Shown here one piece after another: positions 25,098 through 32,885 of a DNA stretch of 59,722 nt. The notes below the pieces were generated by a model. It was not told the DNA's origin. It was given only the letters and a program-made list of their open reading frames with translations, and did not search any database. The stretch comes from an uncultured Lachnospiraceae bacterium (lineage in GTDB: Bacteria > Bacillota > Clostridia > Lachnospirales > Lachnospiraceae): the NCBI GenBank assembly GCA_947630875.1, contig CANRJG010000008.1, positions 1 through 59,722 of the forward strand, given 5' to 3'. The position numbers and the translations under genes are program-made. Positions within the stretch are counted from its first letter, which is position 1, and every line of letters begins with the position of its first letter.

Positions 25098-25458
25098 AAT
25101 CATTCTCCTTTCCGGTCTTGTACGGCACGCTGTATTTTTGCTTGTTTACTGCCTGATCGTCTATGTACACGTCTGCATACACCTTTCTGGAATCACCGCC
25201 GTATTTCTCTATCATTTCCGGAAGATTTTCATTTACGGCATCGAATTCCAGTCCATAGCCTTTGCACCAGTTCACCGCTTCTTGCAGTCGTTCCCCGACC
25301 CGACAAGTCCATAAGATAAGTTTATTTCCTTTTTCTCGTTTCTTTTTTAGATGCTCGATCAATGCAATATTCGGATCACCGATTCCCGGCCAAACAGATT
25401 CACAAAGTGTTCCGTCGAAATCTATAGCGTATATCGAATATTTGCGCTTATCTGTCAT
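25090..25458 (-). CDS. HAD-family hydrolase-like protein
   Basis: 122 residues from ATG 25458 (GGAAGGAGAAGG). The nucleophile motif DFDGTLCE near residue 13, ILWTCRVGERL (motif II-like Thr) and YIDDQAV (acidic motif) define a compact HAD phosphatase fold, of a kind frequent in phages. Substrate unknown, possibly nucleotides or polynucleotide ends. Confidence 0.8.
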   Translation of the reverse strand: MTDKRKYSIYAIDFDGTLCESVWPGIGDPNIALIEHLKKKREKGNKLILWTCRVGERLQEAVNWCKGYGLEFDAVNENLPEMIEKYGGDSRKVYADVYIDDQAVNKQKYSVPYKTGKENDYE

Positions 25459-25547
25459 TTTCCTTCTCCTTCCTGCATCGGTGTCCATCTGATTACTGCA
25501 TTCTTTTATACAACTTTCTGTCCTCGTGGTCTCTGTGATTTGTATTG

Positions 25548-25709
25548 TTATTCTAAAGTCTTGTCAAATATTTTTTTTATTTTAAACTCAGGCAATCGTT
25601 CTTTTCCGAATTCTTCAATCAGTTTTTCAATTAATCTTTGTCTTGAATAAGATTCTGATACTGGAAGACCATATATGTTTTCAGCTCTATAAATCCATAA
25701 ACCTTTCAT
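25548..25709 (-). CDS. Small basic protein, 53 aa
   Basis: ATG 25709, with AGAAAGAAGGG upstream. KGLWIYRAENIYGLPVSE is followed by a Lys/Glu-rich helix. No domain recognised; accepted on coding style and operon spacing. Confidence 0.5.
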   Translation of the reverse strand: MKGLWIYRAENIYGLPVSESYSRQRLIEKLIEEFGKERLPEFKIKKIFDKTLE

Positions 25710-25740
25710 ATCGTTTCCCTTCTTTCTCCGTTCCTCCGGA

Positions 25741-26073
25741 TCAAACTTTTCTGAAATCCCTGAATTCCTTCATAAAAGCAGAGAAGATCGCATTGGCATC
25801 TTCCTTTGTTTTCGCTTCGTGATCGTGTGATACGCCTTTCGCATTGGTAGTTCTTACAACATATACATTCGGACGAATTACGTCATTGGGGATCACGTTT
25901 CCGTTTTTGTCGTATGAAACCATTCCGGCTTCTTCCCATGCCTTTCTTTCTTCTTGATAGTCTATGTAAAGGCATTCGAGTTTCACGATCTCGTGAGCAT
26001 ATGCCCATGCGCTTTTGGCGTAATGCGGCAGTGTGGATTTTCTCGTGTATGTTGCAAGCAATGTCTTTTGCAT
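25741..26073 (-). CDS. Hypothetical protein, 110 aa, first gene of the minus-strand operon
   Basis: ATG 26073 behind GTAGGAGGGGGAGG, just downstream of the promoter at 26102-26130; the open frame continues upstream without a start signal. The N-terminus is KTLLATYTRKSTLPHYAKSA, and the middle holds beta strands (PNVYVVRTTNAKG). Function unknown. Directly controlled by the operator region shared with the XRE gene. Confidence 0.6.
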   Translation of the reverse strand: MQKTLLATYTRKSTLPHYAKSAWAYAHEIVKLECLYIDYQEERKAWEEAGMVSYDKNGNVIPNDVIRPNVYVVRTTNAKGVSHDHEAKTKEDANAIFSAFMKEFRDFRKV

Positions 26074-26101
26074 CGTCCTCCCCCTCCTACTTCCTACTAT
26101 A

Positions 26102-26130
26102 AGTATACACCAATACTGATTGTACGTCAA
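26102..26130 (-). promoter_or_regulatory. Promoter of the minus-strand operon
   Basis: Minus-strand TTGACG (26130-26125), 17 bases, TATACT (26107-26102). An imperfect operator lies in the spacer. Confidence 0.7.
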
Positions 26131-26154
26131 GGAAAGCATGCACCAATATTGGTG
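26108..26154. promoter_or_regulatory. Divergent operators for an XRE-type repressor
   Basis: CACCAATATTGGTG (26141-26154) is a perfect 14-bp palindrome; CACCAATACTGATTG (26109-26123) is an imperfect version in the spacer of the leftward promoter. They lie between the minus-strand operon and the XRE gene, as in a small phage-like switch. Confidence 0.65.
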
Positions 26155-26164
26155 TAATTTAATA

Positions 26165-26193
26165 TTGATTTCTGATCCGGAATAGTATATACT
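26165..26193 (+). promoter_or_regulatory. Promoter of the XRE-type gene
   Basis: TTGATT (26165-26170), 17 bases, TATACT (26188-26193), 32 bases before the start codon. Confidence 0.6.
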
Positions 26194-26225
26194 CTTATTA
26201 TGAAGAAACAAGAAAGGGAATAAAA

Positions 26226-26453
26226 ATGATTATATATAAAACAGATATTCTGAAAGCACTTTCCGAAAAAGGCTTTCCCCATAGTCGATTGCGAAAAGAA
26301 AGGATCTTGAGCGAAAGCACTATTCAAAGCATAAAGAAAGGAAAAAATGTGACAACGGAAACGATAAATACGATATGTATAATTTTACGTTGCCAGCCAT
26401 CGGATATAATATCAGTTCACCCAACGGACGAAGAAAAAATTAAATATTTTTGA
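26226..26453 (+). CDS. XRE/Cro-type transcriptional regulator, 75 aa
   Basis: The protein is a single helix-turn-helix domain: ILKALSEKGFPHSRLRKERI, then LSESTIQSIKKGKNVTTETI as the recognition helices, and CIILRCQPSDII. Small Cro-like proteins of this size act as repressors; the palindromes in the divergent spacer upstream are its likely binding sites. Ribosome binding site AAAGGGA. Confidence 0.8.
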   Translation: MIIYKTDILKALSEKGFPHSRLRKERILSESTIQSIKKGKNVTTETINTICIILRCQPSDIISVHPTDEEKIKYF

Positions 26454-26499
26454 CACCAAAAATGGAGCATAATTATACCAAAAAAGAGGATAATCAGAA

Positions 26500-27201
26500 G
26501 TGAAATATACCATTAAAATGAGTTGCGGACACGAGGAAACGGTGGAACTGATCGGCCCGGGAAAAGAAAGAGAAAGAAAACTGGCATATTACGAAAATTT
26601 CGGCTTGTGCAAAGAGTGCTACAAGCGTAAAATGGAGGAAAAAGAGAACAGTGAAGGGCTTTATTTCAATGCATCGTTCCTTCCATATGTCGATGAAGAT
26701 ACCGGAAAAATGCTGCTGTTTGTGTGGTTCTCCGGTAATACCCGACCGGCAAAAGAAGCCATAAAAGGCATCGGCGGCTATAGGTGGACAGATCGTGAAG
26801 CAGCGGACGATTGGTATAAGCCATTGTCGCAAAAGTGCTGGGGAAAGACAATTGATGTTGACCAGCTAGAAGATGAAGCAATGAAAGCTGCAGAAATCGG
26901 AGCAGAAAGTGTAATTCCAGATCAGGGACTATTTGCACTGGCGCATTATGAGATTGCCAAAAAAGTCCAGAAAGAGTGGCAGGATTTCCACGAAAAGATT
27001 GATGCGATTCCGAAACCGGAAAAGCCAGATATTCTTAAAGGACATAAATGGAATGGCACAATCTATGGCAGGAAAGGATATTATTCTATTTACCCGGACG
27101 GTGATAAGGTCAATATCACGGATGAACAGGCAGACGAAATCAAAAAATATCTGGATGCCAAAGAAGAATACAAAAGCAAAATATCGCAAATTAGGAGATA
27201 A
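26500..27201 (+). CDS. Hypothetical protein with an N-terminal zinc-binding Cys cluster
   Basis: 233 residues from a GTG start behind GAGGAT. KMSCGHEETVEL and GLCKECYKRK give a CxH/CxxC metal site in the first 40 residues. GIGGYRWTDREAADDWYKPL recurs in Clostridia mobile-element proteins. The C-terminus (GHKWNGTIYGRKGYYSIYPD) is beta-rich. Function unknown. Confidence 0.6.
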   Translation: MKYTIKMSCGHEETVELIGPGKERERKLAYYENFGLCKECYKRKMEEKENSEGLYFNASFLPYVDEDTGKMLLFVWFSGNTRPAKEAIKGIGGYRWTDREAADDWYKPLSQKCWGKTIDVDQLEDEAMKAAEIGAESVIPDQGLFALAHYEIAKKVQKEWQDFHEKIDAIPKPEKPDILKGHKWNGTIYGRKGYYSIYPDGDKVNITDEQADEIKKYLDAKEEYKSKISQIRR

Positions 27202-27213
27202 TGGAGGAAACAC

Positions 27214-27735
27214 ATGAAAATCGAATGCACGCATTTTGGACAGACGGTAACGGTGCTGCTGAACAATACGCCGTATGAATATATCCTGAAAGAGAACGGC
27301 ATTGAATTTTCGGCATTGCCCGTATTAGATACGAATTATAGAGTGTTGAAATATTCCAGCCACTATGCGATTTGTCTTCCGTGCAGAGAAGACAATGAAA
27401 AGGTGTTTATTTTCGATCAGATTCCGGACGACTTGGATCTTGATTTGCTCATTGAGGATGTAAACCAGCAAATGAATCATCACGCCGATCCGATCCAGAT
27501 GAAAAGCAAAGCCAAAATACTAATCATTGAAGCGGAACGGTGGGCGTACAGACAATCTGAAAAAAACACTGCGTACAGATTATCTGTTAAGCCGCCGATC
27601 TCTGGTGATAAATTAGCACAGAAATGTGCTGTCTATATTCGGTCACAATATGGGTATCATAAAGATTTGATGGAAACGATGGATCATGCAGATGTAGATC
27701 CGGATTTCTGGAAAGCATTGTTAAAATACATGTAA
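27214..27735 (+). CDS. Hypothetical protein, 173 aa
   Basis: Ribosome binding site GGAGGAA. N-terminal beta strands (KIECTHFGQTVTVLLNN), a middle acidic helix and a helical C-terminus. No domain recognised. It is the last gene before a terminator and leader module B. Confidence 0.6.
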   Translation: MKIECTHFGQTVTVLLNNTPYEYILKENGIEFSALPVLDTNYRVLKYSSHYAICLPCREDNEKVFIFDQIPDDLDLDLLIEDVNQQMNHHADPIQMKSKAKILIIEAERWAYRQSEKNTAYRLSVKPPISGDKLAQKCAVYIRSQYGYHKDLMETMDHADVDPDFWKALLKYM

Positions 27736-27747
27736 TTGGTAGTATCA

Positions 27748-27790
27748 GGCATTCTGGAAGCATCTAACCCGGAGTGCCATTTTCTTTCTT
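27748..27790 (+). terminator. Terminator before leader module B
   Basis: GGCATTCTGG and CCGGAGTGCC pair around an 11-base loop, then ATTTTCTTTCTT. It isolates operon B from the preceding genes. Confidence 0.65.
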
Positions 27791-27800
27791 GCGTTTTGTT

Positions 27801-27836
27801 TTAAGTAAATACGCAATTAAGTAAATACGCATAAAT
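27801..27836. promoter_or_regulatory. Operator-like site B (two tandem copies)
   Basis: TTAAGTAAATACGC occurs twice in tandem, separated by AA, followed by ATAAATA. It lies 37 bases upstream of the -35 element of promoter B. Confidence 0.6.
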
Positions 27837-27872
27837 AAAAAAAGATAATGTTTCAATATCTGTGATTTTCTC

Positions 27873-27901
27873 TTGCAATTCATTTCTCATTGGTCTATAA
27901 T
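27873..27901 (+). promoter_or_regulatory. Promoter B
   Basis: TTGCAA (27873-27878), 17 bases, TATAAT (27896-27901). The same two hexamers and spacing occur at 39414 and 46108. Confidence 0.8.
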
Positions 27902-27907
27902 AAGAAC

Positions 27908-28075
27908 ATAAAAACCAATTTCTCAGTATTTCTTTTTTTGTACTGATCTTTAACTATTTCAGCGATCAATTGTTCTGATCGTTTATTCCCAACAACAAAC
28001 AAAGGGCAAACTGTACCCTTTTATATAATAATGAAAATTACCTTTGAAGGAATTCTTCTTTCAGAGGTTTTTTTA
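27908..28075 (+). ncRNA. Leader RNA B with four hairpins ending in a terminator
   Basis: Hairpins in order: TCAGTA..TACTGA (27923-27946), CGATCA..TGATCG (27963-27982), AAAGGG..CCCTTT (28001-28022), and ACCTTTGAA..TTCAGAGGT with TTTTTTT (28040-28074). AACCAATTTCTCAGTAT and the spacing are shared with leaders C and D. The terminator lies about 25 bases before the ribosome binding site of the first gene, so it must be read through. Confidence 0.7.
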
Positions 28076-28117
28076 TATTCAAAATCAAAAAAAATAAAAA
28101 GAAAAGGAGAACAAAAA

Positions 28118-29428
28118 ATGACAACTCAAATTAGCAGCACTGTAGAAGAATTAACCAAACGGTACGCAGAAAGCAACCTGCTTTTACCTTCCTCAAATTC
28201 GGTAGAAGTAAGTCCGTTTTACAGATTCACCGTGAGTGAAATCAATGCCGACACCAGCGCTAATTCCGGTGATATCTTTTATCTCGGACAAATCAAGACT
28301 GGAACAGATTCCAGAGGAAATGATAAGTTCGAAAGCACCTACGCTCTTGCGAAACCGTTTTTGATGCGGCTTGCAACTGCAGCTGGGATTCAGTTCCACC
28401 CTGAATATACAGGCGTGAGAAAAGAAGATGCCAATACCTTTGTGGGCAGAGCCTATGGAGCGATCAGGCTGCCGGACGGCACATATAAGACGCACATGGA
28501 GACCAAATCGATCTGCCTCAACGATGAGGAAGAAAGGTTACGTTTGGATTACATGGATAAGTCCATCATGGGTATTTCCAAATGGAAAGCAGCAAAAGAG
28601 GCAGAAAAGATGTTTGCCGGTTACTGGAAGACCGATCCGAACAATACGGATAATGACGGTCGTCCTATAGAAATGTACGTGATTGCAGATAAGGATCGGC
28701 AAAAATACATCGAAAGATCCGTGCTTGTCAGCATGACACAGTTGCGGAAAACGGTTGCGGAAAAGGCACAGACGGGTGCAATTCTTCGTGTTATTCGGGC
28801 GCTGCTGGGTATCAAAGGCGCATATCGAATGGAAGAATTAAAGAAACCGTTTGCTGTAATTTCCGTAAATTTCCAGCCGGATTACAACGACAAGATGGTG
28901 AAAAATGCACTGCTACAGCAGGGAATGCGTTCCATGACAAATCTGTTTGGAATCAGTTCTGTGGCTGCACCGTTCGGAATGACAAATGCTCCGACACCGG
29001 ACACAGATGTTGAAAACTTCACGATGTACGACGGATCTTTACCGGGAAATGCGGATGGAGAGGATGTAGTGGATGTCGTCGAGAAGCCGACAGCGAAAGC
29101 ACCTGTAAAACAGGAAGCAGCGGCAGCCCCGGCAAAAACGGCAGCCCAGAAAGCAACGAAAGTGGCGAAAGAGCAGCCGGCCAAAGATTCGGATAAGCCT
29201 GCAAGCGAACCGAAAATGACTGTAAAAGAGGCAAAGAAATACCAACTGCCGGAAGACGATCCCTTCTATGCCGGTCTTACACTGGAAGAAGTGATTCAGC
29301 AGCCGGGTGGTGTTGATTACCTGAAAACGATTCCGGAAAACCCGGAAGCCAGCGCTGATCTCTTAAAAGCTGCGAATCTCATGCTGAAAGCAATTTCTTA
29401 CATGCAGAGTAAGAGCAAACAGCAGTAA
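28118..29428 (+). CDS. Conserved-type protein heading the recombination operon, 436 aa
   Basis: ATG 28118 behind AAAAGGAGAACA. Residues 1-310 form a globular alpha/beta domain (SPFYRFTVSEINADTSANSG, then ALAKPFLMRLATAAGIQF and ETKSICLNDEEE). Residues 320-375 are an Ala/Lys/Pro linker, and a helical C-terminus follows. Being first in an operon with SbcDC and a primase-like protein, it may be a single-strand annealing or recombination mediator, but no RecT or Erf motif can be named. Function inferred from context only. Confidence 0.6.
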   Translation: MTTQISSTVEELTKRYAESNLLLPSSNSVEVSPFYRFTVSEINADTSANSGDIFYLGQIKTGTDSRGNDKFESTYALAKPFLMRLATAAGIQFHPEYTGVRKEDANTFVGRAYGAIRLPDGTYKTHMETKSICLNDEEERLRLDYMDKSIMGISKWKAAKEAEKMFAGYWKTDPNNTDNDGRPIEMYVIADKDRQKYIERSVLVSMTQLRKTVAEKAQTGAILRVIRALLGIKGAYRMEELKKPFAVISVNFQPDYNDKMVKNALLQQGMRSMTNLFGISSVAAPFGMTNAPTPDTDVENFTMYDGSLPGNADGEDVVDVVEKPTAKAPVKQEAAAAPAKTAAQKATKVAKEQPAKDSDKPASEPKMTVKEAKKYQLPEDDPFYAGLTLEEVIQQPGGVDYLKTIPENPEASADLLKAANLMLKAISYMQSKSKQQ

Positions 29429-29445
29429 CTTCAAACAATCATTTT

Positions 29446-29482
29446 ACAAGTCCTTCTGCTTTGTGCAGGGGGACTTGTATTT
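29446..29482 (+). terminator. Intergenic terminator-like hairpin
   Basis: ACAAGTCC (29446-29453) and GGACTTGT (29471-29478) pair perfectly, with a short U-tract after. The next ribosome binding site starts 4 bases on. Confidence 0.6.
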
Positions 29483-29497
29483 AAAGGAGGGCAAAAC

Positions 29498-29644
29498 ATG
29501 CAGAAAGAACATGAATCACCTGAATGCTTCACACCGGAGGAAAATAATCCATATCCGCTTTGTGTTGGAAATGGCAATGAGGAATGCGGAAAGTGCTGCT
29601 TGTATGTAGACTATCCGGAACCTCCGTTTGAGGAAAAGAGGTAA
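29498..29644 (+). CDS. Cys-rich small protein, 48 aa
   Basis: ATG 29498 behind AAAGGAGGG. Five Cys including ECGKCCLYVD. Possibly metal binding. Short, but well placed between a terminator hairpin and the next gene. Confidence 0.55.
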   Translation: MQKEHESPECFTPEENNPYPLCVGNGNEECGKCCLYVDYPEPPFEEKR

Positions 29645-29649
29645 AAAGA

Positions 29650-29961
29650 ATGGAAAGCAAAACAAAAAAATACAGAATCAGCGAAAGCGAGCTGTTCAAT
29701 TTGGAATCCATGCGAGATCATCTGATATGTATGAAAATCGACATGGAGAGTGGAGACACTGATTGGGATGATTCAGTGCTTGATCGAATATCAGAGGTAG
29801 AAAGTCTTTTGGATAAGACACATGGTGTCGGATCTTTGGTGGACTGGCCAACCTTAAATAGAATCCGTGAGATAAAGGCAGAACGGCAGATGATCCGCTA
29901 CCAGCGCAGCCTTGCGATAGGATATCCGGAATCGGAAGCTGCTCTTGCATTTCTTCTGTAA
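29650..29961 (+). CDS. Hypothetical helical protein, 103 aa
   Basis: Start behind GAGGTAAA. Acidic helices (SESELFNLESMRDHLICMKI; LDRISEVESLLDKTHGVGSL) suggest a small all-alpha protein. Function unknown. Confidence 0.55.
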   Translation: MESKTKKYRISESELFNLESMRDHLICMKIDMESGDTDWDDSVLDRISEVESLLDKTHGVGSLVDWPTLNRIREIKAERQMIRYQRSLAIGYPESEAALAFLL

Positions 29962-30007
29962 GCGGAAAGGCTGATATTTGACAAACAAAAAGAATAATAT
30001 TTGTGTA

Positions 30008-30078
30008 AAAGAGAGTGGTTTTTTAACTGCTCTTTTTTTGCACCCAAAAATCAAAAGCATCCAATTCGTTTTGGGTGC
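30008..30078 (+). terminator. Two consecutive terminator-like hairpins before sbcDC
   Basis: AAAGAGAGT..ACTGCTCTTTTTTT (30008-30039) and GCACCCAAAA..TTTTGGGTGC (30040-30078). The first is a classical intrinsic terminator. Both lie within 100 bases of the sbcDC start, so the gene is expressed only by readthrough unless a promoter is hidden here. Confidence 0.65.
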
Positions 30079-30103
30079 TCTTTCAAAAAAAGGAGAATTG
30101 AAA

Positions 30104-32885
30104 ATGAAAAAAAATATTAAGATTCTGCACACGGCAGACTGGCATATCGGACAGTTTGAAGGCCCGGTAATGAGCAACGGAGAAAACGCACGTTTCATCG
30201 ATATCTGCAAATGCCTGAACGATCTCGTAAATGAGGCGAAAAAGCAGGAGCCGGATGCAATTCTGGTCGCAGGAGATATCTTTGATAACGCAAAGGTCTG
30301 GACGGATCGTGGCTTGCACGAAACAAATATCGCAATCGGATATTTGAGACGGCTTGAAAAGATTGCACCGGTTACAGTGCTCCTCGGAACTTTGAATCAC
30401 GATGGAAAACGTCATTTCGAACTGCTGCAGACGGCGTTTGAGAATGATTCCAATGTGAATATTGTTACAGAGCCGAAGGTCGTGCCGGTTGTAAATCAGA
30501 AGACCGGCGCTGCATTACAGGTCGCATGTCTGCCCGGATTTGACAAAGGGTATTTCCGCAGTCAGTTTCCGGGATTGTCCAGAGAGGAAGAAGCACAGGT
30601 ATTCGCAGACCAGCTGCACCAGATCATTTTGGGTCTTAGAGCGCAGTGTAATGAAGGTGTTTCTTCTATTTTAATGGGTCACTATACCATTTCAGGTGCG
30701 GATATGGGAACCAGCATGAATTCCATTTTCGGACAGTTCGAACCGGTTATCTATCCTGCTACTTTGAAAGCAGCCAATTTCGATCTGGTATGCTTCGGAC
30801 ATATTCATAAGTCGCAGCAGATCCAGCCGGCCGGCAACGTATGGTACAGCGGCGCTATCAGTGCATTGAATTTCAATGACGAAGGACAGCAGTATGGCTT
30901 CCTTATGCACACACTGGGTGAAAAATTCAAGACAGAGTTCATTCCGCTGCACTCAAGAGAATTTGCTACGGTGTCCCTGATGGATACGGATATTGCAGAA
31001 TTCAACAAAAATCCGATGCCTTATCACGATGAGGCGCTGGAAACACTTGTGAAAGATAAACAGGTGAGAGTTGTTTACGACTGTACCGAAGAACACCACA
31101 AGGCTTTTTCTCATTCTATGTATGAGCGTCACCTGTACGCAAACGGCGCATATTACGTGCAGTCCATCTATCCGCAGAAGATTGTAACGACGGTGGATAA
31201 AGAAGCTATGGACAAGGATACGTCGCCGGAAAAGTTACTGGTGGACTATCTTGAAAACAAGAGTTTCAGAGAGGACAAAATCCATGAAATTACGGAACTT
31301 GCGAAGCCGGTAATCAATGAAGTCATGGAACGGGTTACGAAGAATCACAATACCGGCGTTATGATGCCGATTTCGATTGAGGTGAAAAACTACCGGCATT
31401 ACAGCCACGAAGTTTTCTCATTCGAAGACATCACATTTTGTGTGATTAACGGCGAAAACGGTGTTGGAAAATCGTCCCTGTTTATGGATTCTATCATGGA
31501 CTGCCTGTTCGAGCAGACCAGAGAAGGAGACTTAACCGGCTGGATTAATAACAATCCGGAGGTTAAGAGCGGATCTATTGCCTTTACATTTTCCATTGGA
31601 AAGCATATCTACCGGGTATGCCGTACAAGAACCAAAAGCGGAAAAGGTACATTAAACCTTTCCGAAAATGTAAATGGAAACTGGGTCGATCTTTCCTGTG
31701 AAAAAATGCGTGATACACAGGCAGCCATCGAAAAGGTCATTGAAATGGATGCGGTCACATTAAAAGCGTGTGCCCTTATCATGCAGCAGCAGTACGGTGT
31801 GTTTATGGAAGCGTCCCCGGAAACGAGGATGAACATTCTGGCAAATATGCTGGGATTAAAACCTTACGAGCAGATGGCAGATCAGTTTTCACAGCTTTGC
31901 ACGGAAACCAACCGGCAAGTACGTGTCAGTCAGGATATTCTCGATGAGAAGTGTGAAAAACTTGGCGGCTATGAATTATCCTGTTTGGAAGAAAACCTGA
32001 AAAAGACCGAAGAACAGATCAGCCGCTATCGTGCTGCTTTGAAGGAAGAAAATGAAAAGATCGACGAATGCCGCAATCTGCTGAAACAGAAGGAGGTTGC
32101 TGCACAGAGCGCAGAGCGTCTGCAGGAAAAATTACGTTCGAAAAAGACCAGTATTTCTTTGAAGAACGCATTATATGGTGCTCTCCGGCAGAGAATTGAG
32201 GAAGCAGATAATCTGATTGCCCAGGAACCGGAAATCCATGCAGGTGTTGCGCAGTACAACAGTCTGAAAGCAAAAAGCGATTCCATGATCGTTGCAAAGG
32301 CTACTTTCGATTCCTTAACGGAACAGATCTCATTTGCGGAAACGCAGAAAAATCTCTGCAGCGGAAAACACAGCCGTCTGGAAGCAGAACTGGCAGATGT
32401 TACCGAAAAAATGCAGAAAATCGAATCTGTTCTGCAGAATGTAGACGAGGCAGAAGCGAAGCACAATGCGTTTTTGCAGCTTGAGGCGAAAATCGCAGAA
32501 ATGAACAATGCATTTTCGGAGTACGCAGCTGTAAAGGAGCGGATGCTGAACTGCAAAGCTGAAATGGAGAAGACCATCAAAGACGGAGAATCCAAAATTG
32601 CCAAACAGCAGGCGGTTGTTGACCGGTTACAGGATAAGACAGCACTGCTGAAAAACAGTAATTGTCCTATTGCTGAATCTGCGAAATGTACGTTCCTTGC
32701 GGATGCCTTAAAAGCACAGGAAGAAATCCCCGCTGCTTTGAAGCGTCTTGAGGAAATTAAGGATGAGGCTGTTAAGAAAAACGCCGGTGCTACAGAAATG
32801 TACGAGGCTATCGTAAAAGCACTCTCCGATATTCCTTATGATGCGGATGAGGCAGACCGTTTGGCGGCTATGAAGCGTGACTATG
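30104..32885 (+). CDS. sbcDC: Fused SbcD-SbcC nuclease-ATPase, exon 1
   Basis: ATG 30104 behind AAAGGAG. Residues 1-390 are the SbcD phosphoesterase: ILHTADWHIGQF, DAILVAGDIFDN, LNHDG, FGHIH. From about residue 400 the SbcC part starts; its Walker A GENGVGKSS is near 449, then long coiled coils and a possible hook, NCPIAESAKC, near 854. SbcD and SbcC are normally separate proteins; here they are one chain. The exon ends within codon 928 (G of GCT) at the group II intron. Joined to 35609-36690 it gives 1287 residues. Role: ATP-dependent processing of hairpins and blocked DNA ends. Confidence 0.9.
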
